The position numbers and the translations under genes are program-made. Below are positions 22,208-32,262 of a stretch of DNA of 64,000 nucleotides, in pieces (within the stretch, counting starts at the first letter, position 1; each line of letters opens with the position of its first letter). The stretch is from Mycobacterium colombiense CECT 3035 (GTDB lineage Bacteria; Actinomycetota; Actinomycetes; Mycobacteriales; Mycobacteriaceae). The DNA is taken from NCBI RefSeq assembly GCF_002105755.1, contig NZ_CP020821.1, forward strand, positions 1,612,001-1,676,000, given 5' to 3'. The notes under the pieces were generated by a model. That model saw only the letters and a program-made list of their open reading frames with translations. It did no database searches and was not told where the DNA came from.

Positions 22208-22546
22208 TCAATAGTTGTTGCAGGTGTTGAAGACTCGCTGGACCAGTCCAAACTCCTGGTCGGCCCCTGGCTGACTGGCCAGCATCTGCGCCATCTGCTG
22301 GCGTTGACCCGGCGGCGAGGCGAGGAACTGGCGCAAGAAGGAGACGCTCTCCGGCGATGAGTTGAATTGTGCGGCCGCTTGGGGATCCGCCGCCTGCAGC
22401 GCCGATTGCACCTGATCGTAGTTACAGGTCGTATTGACAAACGGGCTCAGATCCCGATCGGCGGATGCGAGCCCGGCCCCGGCGGTCAACGACCACGTCA
22501 GGCCGCAAACCGCGGCCGCCAACCTAGTCCACGATCGCATGGCCAT
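22208..22546 (-). CDS. Secreted haemophore-like protein (mycobacterial haem-binding domain)
   Basis: This 112-residue protein has a signal peptide (residues 1-29, ending GLASA). The mature part of about 80 residues is all-helical and bounded by two cysteines (TTCNYDQVQSALQA ... FNTCNNY). The pattern CNYxQVxxAL...FLxSPPxQRQ...C is that of the Rv0203-like haemophore domain family. It overlaps the 3' end of the P450 gene by 23 bp, with AGGAGG placed 9 bases before the ATG. Haem binding is inferred from family resemblance. Why such a protein is embedded in a lipopeptide operon is not obvious. Confidence 0.75.
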   Translation of the reverse strand: MAMRSWTRLAAAVCGLTWSLTAGAGLASADRDLSPFVNTTCNYDQVQSALQAADPQAAAQFNSSPESVSFLRQFLASPPGQRQQMAQMLASQPGADQEFGLVQRVFNTCNNY

Positions 22547-23843
22547 TTTTGGACACCTCCTGAACCGGAGTGAATTCGAGATGTAATTCCTTGAGGCGCC
22601 TGAACAATGGCGTGCGGTCCCATTTGAGCCGACGAGCGCCCGCCGGGCCGTGCTCGGCCTCGGAAAGCCGTATGTCGGCCATCCGGTCGAGGATTCGCTC
22701 CAGGCTCACCCGCACTTCGGCGCGCGCGATCGGGGCGCCCGGGCACGTGTGGATGCCGCGGCCGAATGCCATGTGATGCAGTATGTTTGGGCGGCCGAGG
22801 CGGAACTCATCGGGCTCGTCGAACCGCCGTGGATCGCGGTTGGCCGCACCGTTCATCACCAGCACGCTGGTGCCGGCTTGCACATCGAGGTCGCCGATCC
22901 TGGTGGTTCGCCGGGCCAGGCGGAAATTCGTCTTGATCGGGCTTTCGATGCGCAGCATTTCCTCGATGAAGGCGGGGATCTCCGAATTATCCTCGCGCAG
23001 TTGCTCTTGCAGGTCCGGGCGTTCCGCGAGCATCAGCATCGAGAGACTCAGCAGGTCGATCGTCGTGCCGTGGCCGGCCGCGTACATGAAGGTGGCGACG
23101 CGGGCGACGTCAATCACGTCGGGTGTCGTGCCGTCGGGAAACTTTGCCAAGGCCAGCTCGGTGAGGACGTCGTCGCGCGGCTCGCGCCGCCGCTGCTCGA
23201 TGTACTCGACGAACCATTCCTCTTTCACGCCGACGAAGCCGCTGCGGTCGCCTTCGAGCCTGCTGGCATACGCCGCGGTGCGGAATCGCTCTCGGTCCGC
23301 CTCGGGCACGTCCAGCAGGTCGGTGATCGCGTCGAGCGTGAACGGGAAGTTGTAGTCGAGGACGATCTCGCACTTGCCGTCGGCGATGAAGCGGTTGAGT
23401 TGCTCGTCGGCAAGGCGCCACAGGAAGTCCTCGTTGTTCTTGAGCTGCTTGGGTGTGAACAGCCGGCTCAACAGCGAGCGGTGCGCGGTGTGCTTCGGAG
23501 GATCGAACGTGAGGAAGTAGTCGCCGAAGGTAAACCCGTGGCGGTGCCGTTCGATCAGGTCCGAGACGTCGTCGCTGTCGGTTTTGGTCGGAAGCCCCGA
23601 CCACGGTCCGCTGACGATATTGCATACCGAGAAGGTCTTGTCGGCGTCGCGTTGCACGGCGAGGGCTTCGTCGTACCCGGACACCATCACCACGCCGTGG
23701 GCCGGCTCACGCCATACCGGGCAACGACGGATCGCATCGTAGTAGTCGTACGGGTCATCGACGAGCGACTTCTCGGTGAAGAAGTCGAGGCTCTCGGGTC
23801 CGCTCGGAGCGGACTTGCCGGTGGTCATGTTGTCAGGTGCCAT
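22524..23843 (-). CDS. Cytochrome P450
   Basis: This 439-residue bacterial class I-type P450 has the I-helix oxygen-activation motif AAGHGTT (near 256), the K-helix ExxR in EEMLR (near 292) and the haem-ligand loop FGRGIHTCPG with the cysteine near residue 366. Length and motif spacing are normal. It begins 19 bp after the PKS stop with GAAAGG upstream, so it is translated from the same transcript. It probably hydroxylates or otherwise oxidises the acyl chain or an amino acid of the product. Its redox partners are not obvious; the flavoprotein two genes on is one possibility. Confidence 0.93.
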   Translation of the reverse strand: MAPDNMTTGKSAPSGPESLDFFTEKSLVDDPYDYYDAIRRCPVWREPAHGVVMVSGYDEALAVQRDADKTFSVCNIVSGPWSGLPTKTDSDDVSDLIERHRHGFTFGDYFLTFDPPKHTAHRSLLSRLFTPKQLKNNEDFLWRLADEQLNRFIADGKCEIVLDYNFPFTLDAITDLLDVPEADRERFRTAAYASRLEGDRSGFVGVKEEWFVEYIEQRRREPRDDVLTELALAKFPDGTTPDVIDVARVATFMYAAGHGTTIDLLSLSMLMLAERPDLQEQLREDNSEIPAFIEEMLRIESPIKTNFRLARRTTRIGDLDVQAGTSVLVMNGAANRDPRRFDEPDEFRLGRPNILHHMAFGRGIHTCPGAPIARAEVRVSLERILDRMADIRLSEAEHGPAGARRLKWDRTPLFRRLKELHLEFTPVQEVSKNGHAIVD

Positions 23844-23862
23844 GATTCAAAACCTTTCAGCC

Positions 23863-26800
23863 TCAAGCGGCCTCGGCGGGGGCCAGCTTTCCGTACAGCA
23901 GCTCCGCCAAACCGCGAATGGTGCCGATGGTGGCGATGTCGGCGGGCGTCACGCGGATGCCCGTTTCGGTCTGGATGCGGGTAAGTAGTTCGAGGCCGCC
24001 CAGCGAGTCGAGGCCGTACTCGGACAGCGGACGGTCGGGATCGATGTTGCGGCGCAGGATCAGGCTGACCTGATCGGAGATCAGGCGCCGCAACCGGGTG
24101 GGCCACTCGTCCAGGGCCAACTCGTCGAGCTCGGCACGCAGTTTGCTTGTGCCCGTGGAGCTCTGACCGGCCGAGCGGAACGCTTCGGCGAAGGGACTGC
24201 GCTGGGCGAAGGCGGTCAACCACGGTGTGTCCGTTATCGGCGCATACCCTGTGCAGGCGCGGTCGTGGCGCAGCAGTGCTTCGAACGCGTACGCGCCTTC
24301 GTCGGGAGCGATGGCAACGTCGGCGCCCGCGGCCAACGCGGTGCCGCGTCCTATCTGCGCCCAGGCCCCCCATGCGATCGCGGTGGCCGGCAGGCCCGGG
24401 CTCGGCGCCAGCGGGTGAAGGCGTCCAGCCAGCTGTTGGCCGCGGCGTAGGCGCCCTGCCCGGGCGACCCCACCAGCGCGGCGGCCGAGGAGAACGAGCA
24501 GAACCAGTCCAACGTCTGCTCGGCGCCGGCCCCCTGCAAAGCCCTGTGCAGATTCCACGCGCCGTAAACCTTTGGCGCCCAGTCACGCTCGATGAGCTCG
24601 TCGGTGATGTTGGCCAGCGTGGCATCCTCGATCACCGCCGCCAGGTGCAGCACGCCGCGCACCGGAAGCCCGGTCGCGGTCGCCGTGGCCACCAACCGCT
24701 CAGCCGTACCCGCCTCGGCTATGTCGCCGCGCTCCACCACGACGTCGGCACCGATCTCGCGGATGCGCTCGATCGTCTCCAGCGCTCCGGGCTCCGGTTG
24801 CGAGCGCGAGGACAGCACGATCCGCCGGCAACCCGCCCCCGAACCGGCAGAAGCCATCTTCTCGGCCAGGAACAGTCCCAGGCCGCCCAGCCCGCCGGTG
24901 ATGATGTAGGCGCCATCGCCACGGAAGACCCCCACCTGCGCCGGCGGCACCACCACGCGGCTGCGGCCGGTGTGCGGGACATCGAGCACCAGCTTGCCGG
25001 TGTGCTGAGCGCCGCTCATCACCCGAATCGCGGTGGCGGCGTCGGCAAGCGGATGGCGGGTGCTTTGCGGCATCGGCAACGAACCGTCCGCGGTCAGGCG
25101 GTACACCGTGTCCAGCAACCCTCGCAGCCTGTCCGGGTGGCTGAACGACATCAACGCCAGGTCGAGGGCGTAGAACGTCAGGTTGCGACGGAACGGCAAG
25201 AGCCCCAATCGGGTGTCGCCGTAGATGTCGCGCTTGCCGATCTCGACGAATCGTCCACCGAACGCCAACAATTCGACGCCCGCGCGCTGAGCGGCGCCGA
25301 CGACCGAGTTGAGCACGATGTCCACGCCATAGCCGTCGGTGTCACGGCGGATCAGGTCGGCGAACTCCACACTTCGCGAATCGTAGACGTGCTCGATACC
25401 CATGTCGCGCAATAACTGTCGACGCTGCTCGCTGCCCGCGGTGGCGAAGATCTCGGCTCCCGCGGCCCGCGCGATGGCGATCGCCGCCTGTCCGACACCG
25501 CCGGTCGCCGAGTGGATGAGCACCCGATCACCGGACCCGATGCGGGCCAGCTCGTGCAGGCCGTAATAGGCGGTGGCGTGCGCTGTTGTCACCGCCGCCG
25601 CCTGGTCCTCGGCCAGGCCGGCAGGCAGCGTGACGGCAAGGCGCGCGTCGCAGGTGAGGAAAGTACCCCAGCAACCGTTGGCGCTCAGGCCCCCGACGCG
25701 ATCACCCACCTTGTGGCCGGTCACGTCCGGCCCGACCGCGGTCACCACGCCGGCGAAGTCGGTGCCCAGCTGCGGCAGCCGGCCCTCGAAGGCCGGGTAC
25801 CGGCCGAACGCGACGAGCACGTCGGCGAAGTTGATGCTGGACGCGCTGACCGCGACCTCGATCTCCCCCGGTCCCGGCGGAACACGTTCGCAGGCAACGA
25901 GTTCGAGCGACTCCAGGTCACCGGGCGTACGGATCTGCAGGCGCATCCCGTCGTATTCGTGGTTGACGACGGCGGTCCGCCGCTCCTCGGGAAGCAGTGG
26001 AGCGGGGCACAGTCGCGCGTTGTACCACGCGCCATTTCGCCAGGCGGTCTCGTCCTCCTCCGACCCGGCGAGCAGTTGCCGTGCCAGCTGTTCGACATCG
26101 GTGGATTCGTCCAGATCGATCTGGCTGACGCCCAGATGCGGGTGTTCCATGCCGATTACCCGCACCAGCCCCCGCAACCCGGCCTGCCCGAGGTTGGGCA
26201 CGTCGTTGGACACCACACTTTGTGCGTTGCGGGTCACGACATACAGGCGCGGCGGCTCGCCGGGAAGGTCCGTCAACTCGCGGGCGATGCGCACCAGATG
26301 TTGCACATAGTCGCGGCCCAGCAGCGCGCACTGGTCGTCGGTGTCGCCGTTTTTCGGACCGGTCAGGATCACCACACCGGTGAATCCGCCGCCGCGCAAG
26401 TGACTTCCGAGCTGCCCCACGTTCGAGGCGTGATCGGCGTGCTGCGGCCAGGACATCGTGGTGCAGTGCACCCCTTGGTTTTTCAGGGCGTCGGCCAACG
26501 TGCTGGCCACCACGTCCGCGGTGGTGGCAGTCCCGATCAGCAGCCAGCTTCCGGCGTCGGTGTGGTCGGGCTCGGGCAGTTCTCGTTGCCGCCATTCGAC
26601 GGTCAACAGCCGCTCAGCCAGCACCCGATCTCTGGTGCCGCTCTCGGATGCGCTGGCGCCCACTCGCAGCCCCTGCACGGTCAGCAGGACCGCCCCGTGC
26701 TCGTCGAGCACGTCGATGTCGGCCTCGACCCCGGAGGTATCGGCTTTGGTCACCCGGGTGTAGCAGTAGTGGGCGTTGCGGGCGGCGCCGTAGGAGCGAA

Positions 26801-29800
26801 GCCGGCGGATACCCAATACCAAACCCAGCGCGCCTTCGCCGAGGGCCTGCACGTCCGGATGAGCCTCAACGGACTGGAAACAGGCATCCAGCAGCGCGGG
26901 GTGAACGCCGTAAGCCGCTTGTTGCGAGCGGATTTGGCGTGGTAGCGCCACCTCGGACAGCACGGTGCCGGTCGCCTCCTCACCGGTGTGGACGCGGCCC
27001 AGACCGGCGAACGCGGGACCGTACTGAACGCCACGCCGGTCCATACGCTTGCGTACCTCGGCGCCGTCGTCGCAACTCGCGTGCGCCGCGAGCAGCGCGG
27101 ACACGTTATACGCGGGTGGCCGCTCATCCTCCGCCGCGCGGAGGACCGCCGCGGCGTGCCGCACCTGTTCGCCGCCCTGATTCGACTCAACGGTGAAGTC
27201 GACGACGCCCGGCGAGGACAACGACGCCGAGGCGCCGATCGTGGTCTGCTCATCCAGCAGCAGCGCCTGCTCGAAACGGATGTCCTGAATCTCCGCCGTC
27301 TCGCCCAGCACGGTACGCGCGGCCGCTAACGCCATCTCGCAGTACGCGGCGCCGGGAAGCACGGCCACGTTGCGGATCTGGTGGTCGGCGAGCCAGGGCT
27401 GGGCGGCGGTGCCGACCTCGGCCTGCCACAAGTGGCGCTCGGGTTCCTCCTGCAAGTGCACGTGCGAGCCCAGCAGCGGATGTACCGAAACGGTGCAACC
27501 GCCATGCGTCGGGGATTCCTGACCGCCGCCGCTCAACCACAGCCGACGGTGCGTCCAGGTCGGCAGCGGCGCGTCCACCAGCCGCCCACTCGGGTAGAGC
27601 TTGGCGAAATCGACCGCGGCGCCCGCGCTGTGCAGGTCCGCGACAAACCCTCGCAGCCCGTGCGGAAGCGCCTGTTCGCGGCGCATACCGGCCAGGGCGG
27701 CCATCGGCATCTCGCGACTGCGGGCGGTCTGCTCCAGAGCGCGGATGAGCAGCGGGTGGGGCGCCAGCTCGGCAAAGACCCGGTAGCCGTCCTCCAGCGC
27801 GGCCTGCACGGCCGTGGCGAACCGCACCATGCGGCGCATGTTGTTCGCCCAATAGCGGGCATCGCACACGGGCTGCTCGCGCGGGTCGAACAGGGTCGCC
27901 GAGTAGAAGGGAACTTCCGGTGTCGTCGGGCTGATCTCGGCGAGTGCCTCGGTCAGCTCGTCCATGATCGGATCGACTTGCGGCGAATGGAAGGCGACAT
28001 CGGTGGGGACCTCGCGGGCCATCACCTCACGCCGCTCCCAGGCCGCGACCAGGTCGCGGACCGTTTGCGCGGCGCCTGCAATCACCGTGGATTGCGGCGA
28101 CGCCACCACCGCCACCACGACGTCGTTGATACCGCGTGCGGTCAGCTCCGAAAGCACCTGCTGCGCAGGTAATTCCACTGATGCCGTGGCACCGGTACCG
28201 GCGACGCGGAACATCAGCCGCGAGCGGCGGCAGATGACACGCAGCCCGTCTTCCAGCGACAGCGCACCCGCGACGACGGCCGCGGCGGCCTCGCCGAGGG
28301 AGTGCCCGATGACCGCGCCCGGGCGGACTCCATAGGACCTCATGGTGGCCGCCAGCGCGACCTGCATGGTGAAGAGGGTCGGCTGGATGCGGTCTTGACC
28401 GGTCACGACCTGCGGCGCCGAAATCGCCTCCGTCACCGAAAACCCGGACTCCTGCGCGATCACCGACTCGGCCTGCGCCACGGTGGCGGCGAACACCGGT
28501 TCGACCGCCAACAGGTCGGCGCCCATCGCCGCCCATTGCGAACCCTGCCCGGAGAACACCCACACCGGTCCGCGGTCGTCCTGGCCGACCGCGGCCGGAT
28601 AAGGAGTATCGCCGTCGGCAACCTCGCGCAAAGCCTCGGCGAGCTCCAGCCGGTTGCCGCCAATGACGGCGGTGCGCACCGGGCGGTGGGCGCGCCGGCG
28701 TGCCAGCGTGTACGCCAGGTCTGGCAACGCGAGGTCGTCATGCGCCCGCACCCAGTCGGCGAGGCGCCCGGCGGTGCGGCGCAGTTCGTCGGCCGAGGTG
28801 GACGACAGTGGGAACAGCAGCGGCGATCGCAAACCCGGCGAGGCCGTGCACAGCGGGTCGTCGCCGGCGAACAGTGGCGCCGTCACCGACAATTCTGCCG
28901 AGACCACCTCGGGCGCAACGGCTTCGGCGGCCCGCTCGGGTGCTTGTTCCACGATGGCGTGCACGTTGGTTCCCGAGAGCCCGTACGACGAGACCGCCGC
29001 CCGCCGCGGGTGGCGGCCGTTGCTGACCCACGGTGTAGTCTCTTGCGGCACAAAGAGGTTCGTATCGATCTGGGCGAGGTCATCGGGTAACCGGCTGAAG
29101 TGCAGGTTCCGGGGAACCACACCATGCTGCAGCGCCAGGATCGCCTTCATCATCCCCAGCGCTCCAGAGGCCGCCTGCGCATGGCCGAAGTTGGTCTTCA
29201 CCGACGCCAGCGCGCAGGGGCCGTCGATGCCGTAAACGTTTGCCAGGCTTGCGTATTCGATCGGGTCACCCACCGGGGTGCCGGGCCCGTGCGCCTCGAC
29301 CATGCCGACCGTGCGGGCGTCCACTCCCGCGGCGGTCAGAGCCGCCTGATACACCGCGGTCTGCGCGGTCTTCGACGGGGTCGCGATGTTCACCGTGTGA
29401 CCGTCCTGATTGGCGGCCGTCCCCCGCACCACAGCCAGGATCCGATCGCCATCTCGTAGCGCGTCGGCCAGCCGCTTGAGTAGCAGCATGACGCTGCCCT
29501 CGCCGCCGACGAACCCGTCGGCCGCGACGTCGAAGGCGTGGCAGCGCCCGGTCGGCGACAGCATGCCCTCGGCTGAGCCCGCGGAGAATTTTCGCGGGTC
29601 CAGCGCCAGCGTGGCGCCGCCGGCCAGGGCAAGGTCGCTTTCGCCCTCGTGCAGGCTGCGGCAGGCCAGGTGTATCGCGGTCAGGCCCGACGAACACGCG
29701 GTGTCCACCGTCAGTGCGGGACCGTGGACCCCGAGCGCATAGGCGATGCGCCCGGACGCCAGGCTGAAGCTGCTGCCCGAAAAGCCGTACGCCCCTTCCA

Positions 29801-30287
29801 CCGAGCGCGTGTCGGCGGCCAGCAATTGGTAGTCGCCATGCGTCAGTCCCAGGAACACCCCGGTCCGCGAGTCGGCGATTCGCTCCCGCGTGAGGCCGGC
29901 GTGTTCCATGGCCTCCCACGAGGTCTCCAATAGCAAGCGGTGTTGCGGGTCCATCGCGGTCGCTTCCCGGTCGTTGATCCCGAAGAACTCGGGATCGAAG
30001 CCGGCGACGTCGTCGATGAATGCGCCCCACCGCGATACCGACCGGCCCGGCACACCCGGCTCGGGGTCGTAATATTCGTCGGCGTCCCAGCGGTCGGGCG
30101 GGATCTCGGTGACCAGGTCGTCACCACGCAGCAGCGCCTCCCACAACTGCTCGGGGGAGTCGATGGCCCCGGGTAGCCGGCAAGCCATGCCGATCACGGC
30201 GACAGGAGTGACCGGTGTGGCGCCGATCGGCGGAGAGTCTGTCGAAGGGCAACGCTGCATGACGTCGTCGATCTGATGTGTAGTCAT
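23863..30287 (-). CDS. Mas-like reducing polyketide synthase (KS-AT-DH-ER-KR-ACP), one frameshift
   Basis: This is a single-module, probably iterative type I PKS. Corrected length is 2,141 residues, close to Mas and Pks2 enzymes. Domains: KS (about 25-450, DTACSSG with Cys near 198 and the two downstream His motifs), AT (about 555-870, GHSLGEA near 662, VAFHS), DH (about 920-1190, [11 protein letters not shown], with Asn where Gly is usual), ER (about 1430-1750, ATGGVGQ near 1597), KR (about 1770-1960, GGLGGLG near 1799, GAYAAAN near 1947) and ACP (about 2040-2120, LDSLGG near 2092). The frame is lost near 24402-24412 inside the KR, and the rest of the KR and the ACP continue in another frame to 23863. 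The ATG has GGAGG upstream and overlaps the stop of a leader ORF. Confidence 0.9.
24402..24412 (-). other. Frameshift site in the PKS gene
   Basis: On the coding strand GCGCCGAGCCCGGGCCTGCCG should read through RWRRA into [13 protein letters not shown], the normal end of a KR domain. One base is missing in the CCCGGG stretch. The ACP beyond it is intact, including its serine motif, which argues against an old pseudogene. Confidence 0.75.
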
Positions 30288-30349
30288 TTCGCCTCCTCGG
30301 AGCGACGACGAAGTAGCTTGTCCGTTGCGCGCACGCCGTCAGGTTTCAC
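30284..30349 (-). CDS. 21-residue leader ORF translationally coupled to the PKS
   Basis: A GTG at 30349 with GGAGG four bases upstream opens a 21-codon frame ([20 protein letters not shown] then K). Its TGA overlaps the PKS ATG in an ATGA junction. The start lies at exactly the place where the MbtH start lies in the duplicated upstream region of the NRPS operon (compare 50403). The PKS Shine-Dalgarno sequence is inside this small frame. The peptide has no recognised function; coupling or attenuation is the likely role. Confidence 0.5.
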   Translation of the reverse strand: MKPDGVRATDKLLRRRSEEAK

Positions 30350-30716
30350 CAGTCCTCCAAATTTCGCTGTGGCACGAATAGTTCGGTGCACTAGCTGTTG
30401 CCGACGGGGCGCCCGAAAGCGGTCTCGACGAAGTGCATGATCCAGAGCGTCGTGGGTTTCAATCCCGTTGTCAGGCTTATCAAGTCGGTAGCGTAGTCAG
30501 GACCCACACATAGAGTGGTGGGCGCGGACCGACAGAGTGGCGGTTGGCCGGCGGCCGGAAATGACGCAGCCGCAAATGAGTGGGTCGGCACGGATTATAC
30601 TCTGCGGCAGCACTTTTCGTCGATCTCGCCGCTTTCGTCGATACGGGGCGGCGCGGCGCTACCCGGGCCGGCGGCGCGGCGAGGCGGCCGGTCCGGTTGG
30701 CATACCCCTCGACGAG
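30288..30716. other. PKS-operon upstream region (428 bp)
   Basis: This lies between the MFS stop and the PKS start. It contains the leader ORF (30284-30349), roughly 200 bp homologous to the mbtH upstream region, the 78-bp conserved element and no further gene. Confidence 0.6.
30445..30522 (-). promoter_or_regulatory. Conserved 78-bp promoter element, PKS copy
   Basis: This segment matches 50517-50594, upstream of mbtH, at 73 of 78 positions. On the minus strand both copies contain TACGCT (here 30495-30490), which fits a TAnnnT -10 box. Both also contain an imperfect palindrome GGGTTTCAATCCC (30454-30466) just downstream of the predicted start. No good -35 hexamer is seen, as is common for activator-dependent promoters. 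Homology continues more weakly from here to the MbtH-like start position. Confidence 0.6.
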
Positions 30717-32228
30717 CTACATCGCCCCCGCGTCGGCGGCTTCCTTGGCTTCCTGCGCCCGGGCCACCTGCGCGGCGGTGTACCCGATCAACAGCGCCAC
30801 CCCGCCGAGCAGCACGACCACCCCGGCCAGCCACAACAGTCCGTAGGTGTAGCCGCGGTCCAGCGCATGCAACTGGGCGGCGTTCATGGAGTTCACCGGA
30901 CCGAGCGTGCCGCCCAGCCGCAGCGTGTGCGACGTGATGGCGGCCTGGATGACGACCAGCACCAGCGGTCCGCCCAGGGTCTGCAGCATCACCGCGATCG
31001 CCGAGGTGGGCCCGATCCGGTCGACGCCGACACTGGCGATCACCGACAGCGTGAGCGGGACGAAGATCGCGCCGATACCGATGGCGCCGATGCTGAGCGG
31101 CAGAACAAGGTTCGGGAAGTACGGGATCCCGGCGTTGAGGGTCGCGCCGTACAGCGTCGCGACCAGAATCAGGCCGCAGCTGGCGAGCACCACCACCCGC
31201 GGCGGCCACCACATCACCAGCTTCGACGCCACACCCACCCCGATGGCCACCCCGATGCCGAACGGGATGAAGGCGACGCCGGCGTGCAGCGGGCTGTAGC
31301 CCATGACCGTCTGCACATACAGGCCGACCACCACCGTGAGGGAGAAAAGTACCCCACCACCAAGGAACATGGCCGCGAACGCGGCCAGCCGGTTGCGGTC
31401 GAGGAACAGGCCGAACGGCACGATGGGGTTCTCGGCGGTGCGCTCCGCCAGGACGAACGCCACGAAGGCGGCCACGGCCACCGAGCCCGAACCGATCGTG
31501 ATCGGCGACAGCCACCCCTGCTCCGGGCCCATCGACAGGCCGAACACCGCGGCGGTACAGCTCAACGTGGCCAGCGCAGCCCCGGTGGCGTCGAGCTTCA
31601 TCCGCTCCTTTTGGGTTTCCTGCAGCATGATGACGGCCAGGCAGATCACCGCCAGCCCGATCGGCACGTTCACCAAAAACGCCAGCCGCCACGACACGTC
31701 GGTCAGCGCCCCGCCCACCACCAGGCCCAGCACCCCGCCGAGACCGGACATCGCGCCGAACACGCCCGTCGCGACGTTACGTGCCGAGCCCCTCGGGAAG
31801 GTGGTCGCTATCAGCGCCAAATTGGTAGGTGCCATGATCGCGGAAGCCGCGCCGTGCAGCAGCCGCGCCGATATCAGAGTGCCTCCGTCCCAAGCGATGC
31901 CGCACAAGGTCGAGGCGAAAGTGAACAGCGCGACCCCGGCGATGAAAGCGCGCTTGCGGCCGATCGTGTCACCCAGGCGACCGCCCAGCAGCATCAGGCC
32001 ACCAAAGGTCAGCATGTAGGCGGTGATCACCCAGCTCCGCCCGGCATCCGACAGGCCCAGCTCGTTCTGGATCCTCGGCAGGGCGAAGATCGCGACGGGG
32101 CCGTCCATCGCCACCATCAGCTGCATGCCGCCGATCGCGACAATCACGGCGACGAACCGGCGCGACCGCAGCAACGCCGGAACGTGCCTCTTCGTCGGGC
32201 GCAGCGTGGTCGGTTCGACGGCCATCAT
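30717..32228 (-). CDS. MFS exporter, DHA2 (EmrB/QacA-like) family
   Basis: This 503-residue drug:proton antiporter-type protein has fourteen predicted membrane spans. The cytoplasmic loop 2-3 motif GGRLGDTIGRKR (about residues 78-90) and a motif C-like GLGGVLGLVVGGAL segment in helix 5 indicate an exporter. The gene starts 34 bp after the NRPS stop on the same strand, so it is almost certainly in the NRPS operon and is the natural candidate for export or self-resistance. No MmpL-type transporter is present in the locus. Confidence 0.9.
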   Translation of the reverse strand: MMAVEPTTLRPTKRHVPALLRSRRFVAVIVAIGGMQLMVAMDGPVAIFALPRIQNELGLSDAGRSWVITAYMLTFGGLMLLGGRLGDTIGRKRAFIAGVALFTFASTLCGIAWDGGTLISARLLHGAASAIMAPTNLALIATTFPRGSARNVATGVFGAMSGLGGVLGLVVGGALTDVSWRLAFLVNVPIGLAVICLAVIMLQETQKERMKLDATGAALATLSCTAAVFGLSMGPEQGWLSPITIGSGSVAVAAFVAFVLAERTAENPIVPFGLFLDRNRLAAFAAMFLGGGVLFSLTVVVGLYVQTVMGYSPLHAGVAFIPFGIGVAIGVGVASKLVMWWPPRVVVLASCGLILVATLYGATLNAGIPYFPNLVLPLSIGAIGIGAIFVPLTLSVIASVGVDRIGPTSAIAVMLQTLGGPLVLVVIQAAITSHTLRLGGTLGPVNSMNAAQLHALDRGYTYGLLWLAGVVVLLGGVALLIGYTAAQVARAQEAKEAADAGAM

Positions 32229-32262
32229 GAACCGCTACTGCGCTGCGGCGCTTTCGGTTCGG

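Noticed and set aside
21424..23843. Locus as a classical siderophore cluster
   Set aside because: Despite the SIP-type and haemophore-like genes, there is no salicylate or catechol synthesis, no ornithine or lysine hydroxylase and no heterocyclisation domain.
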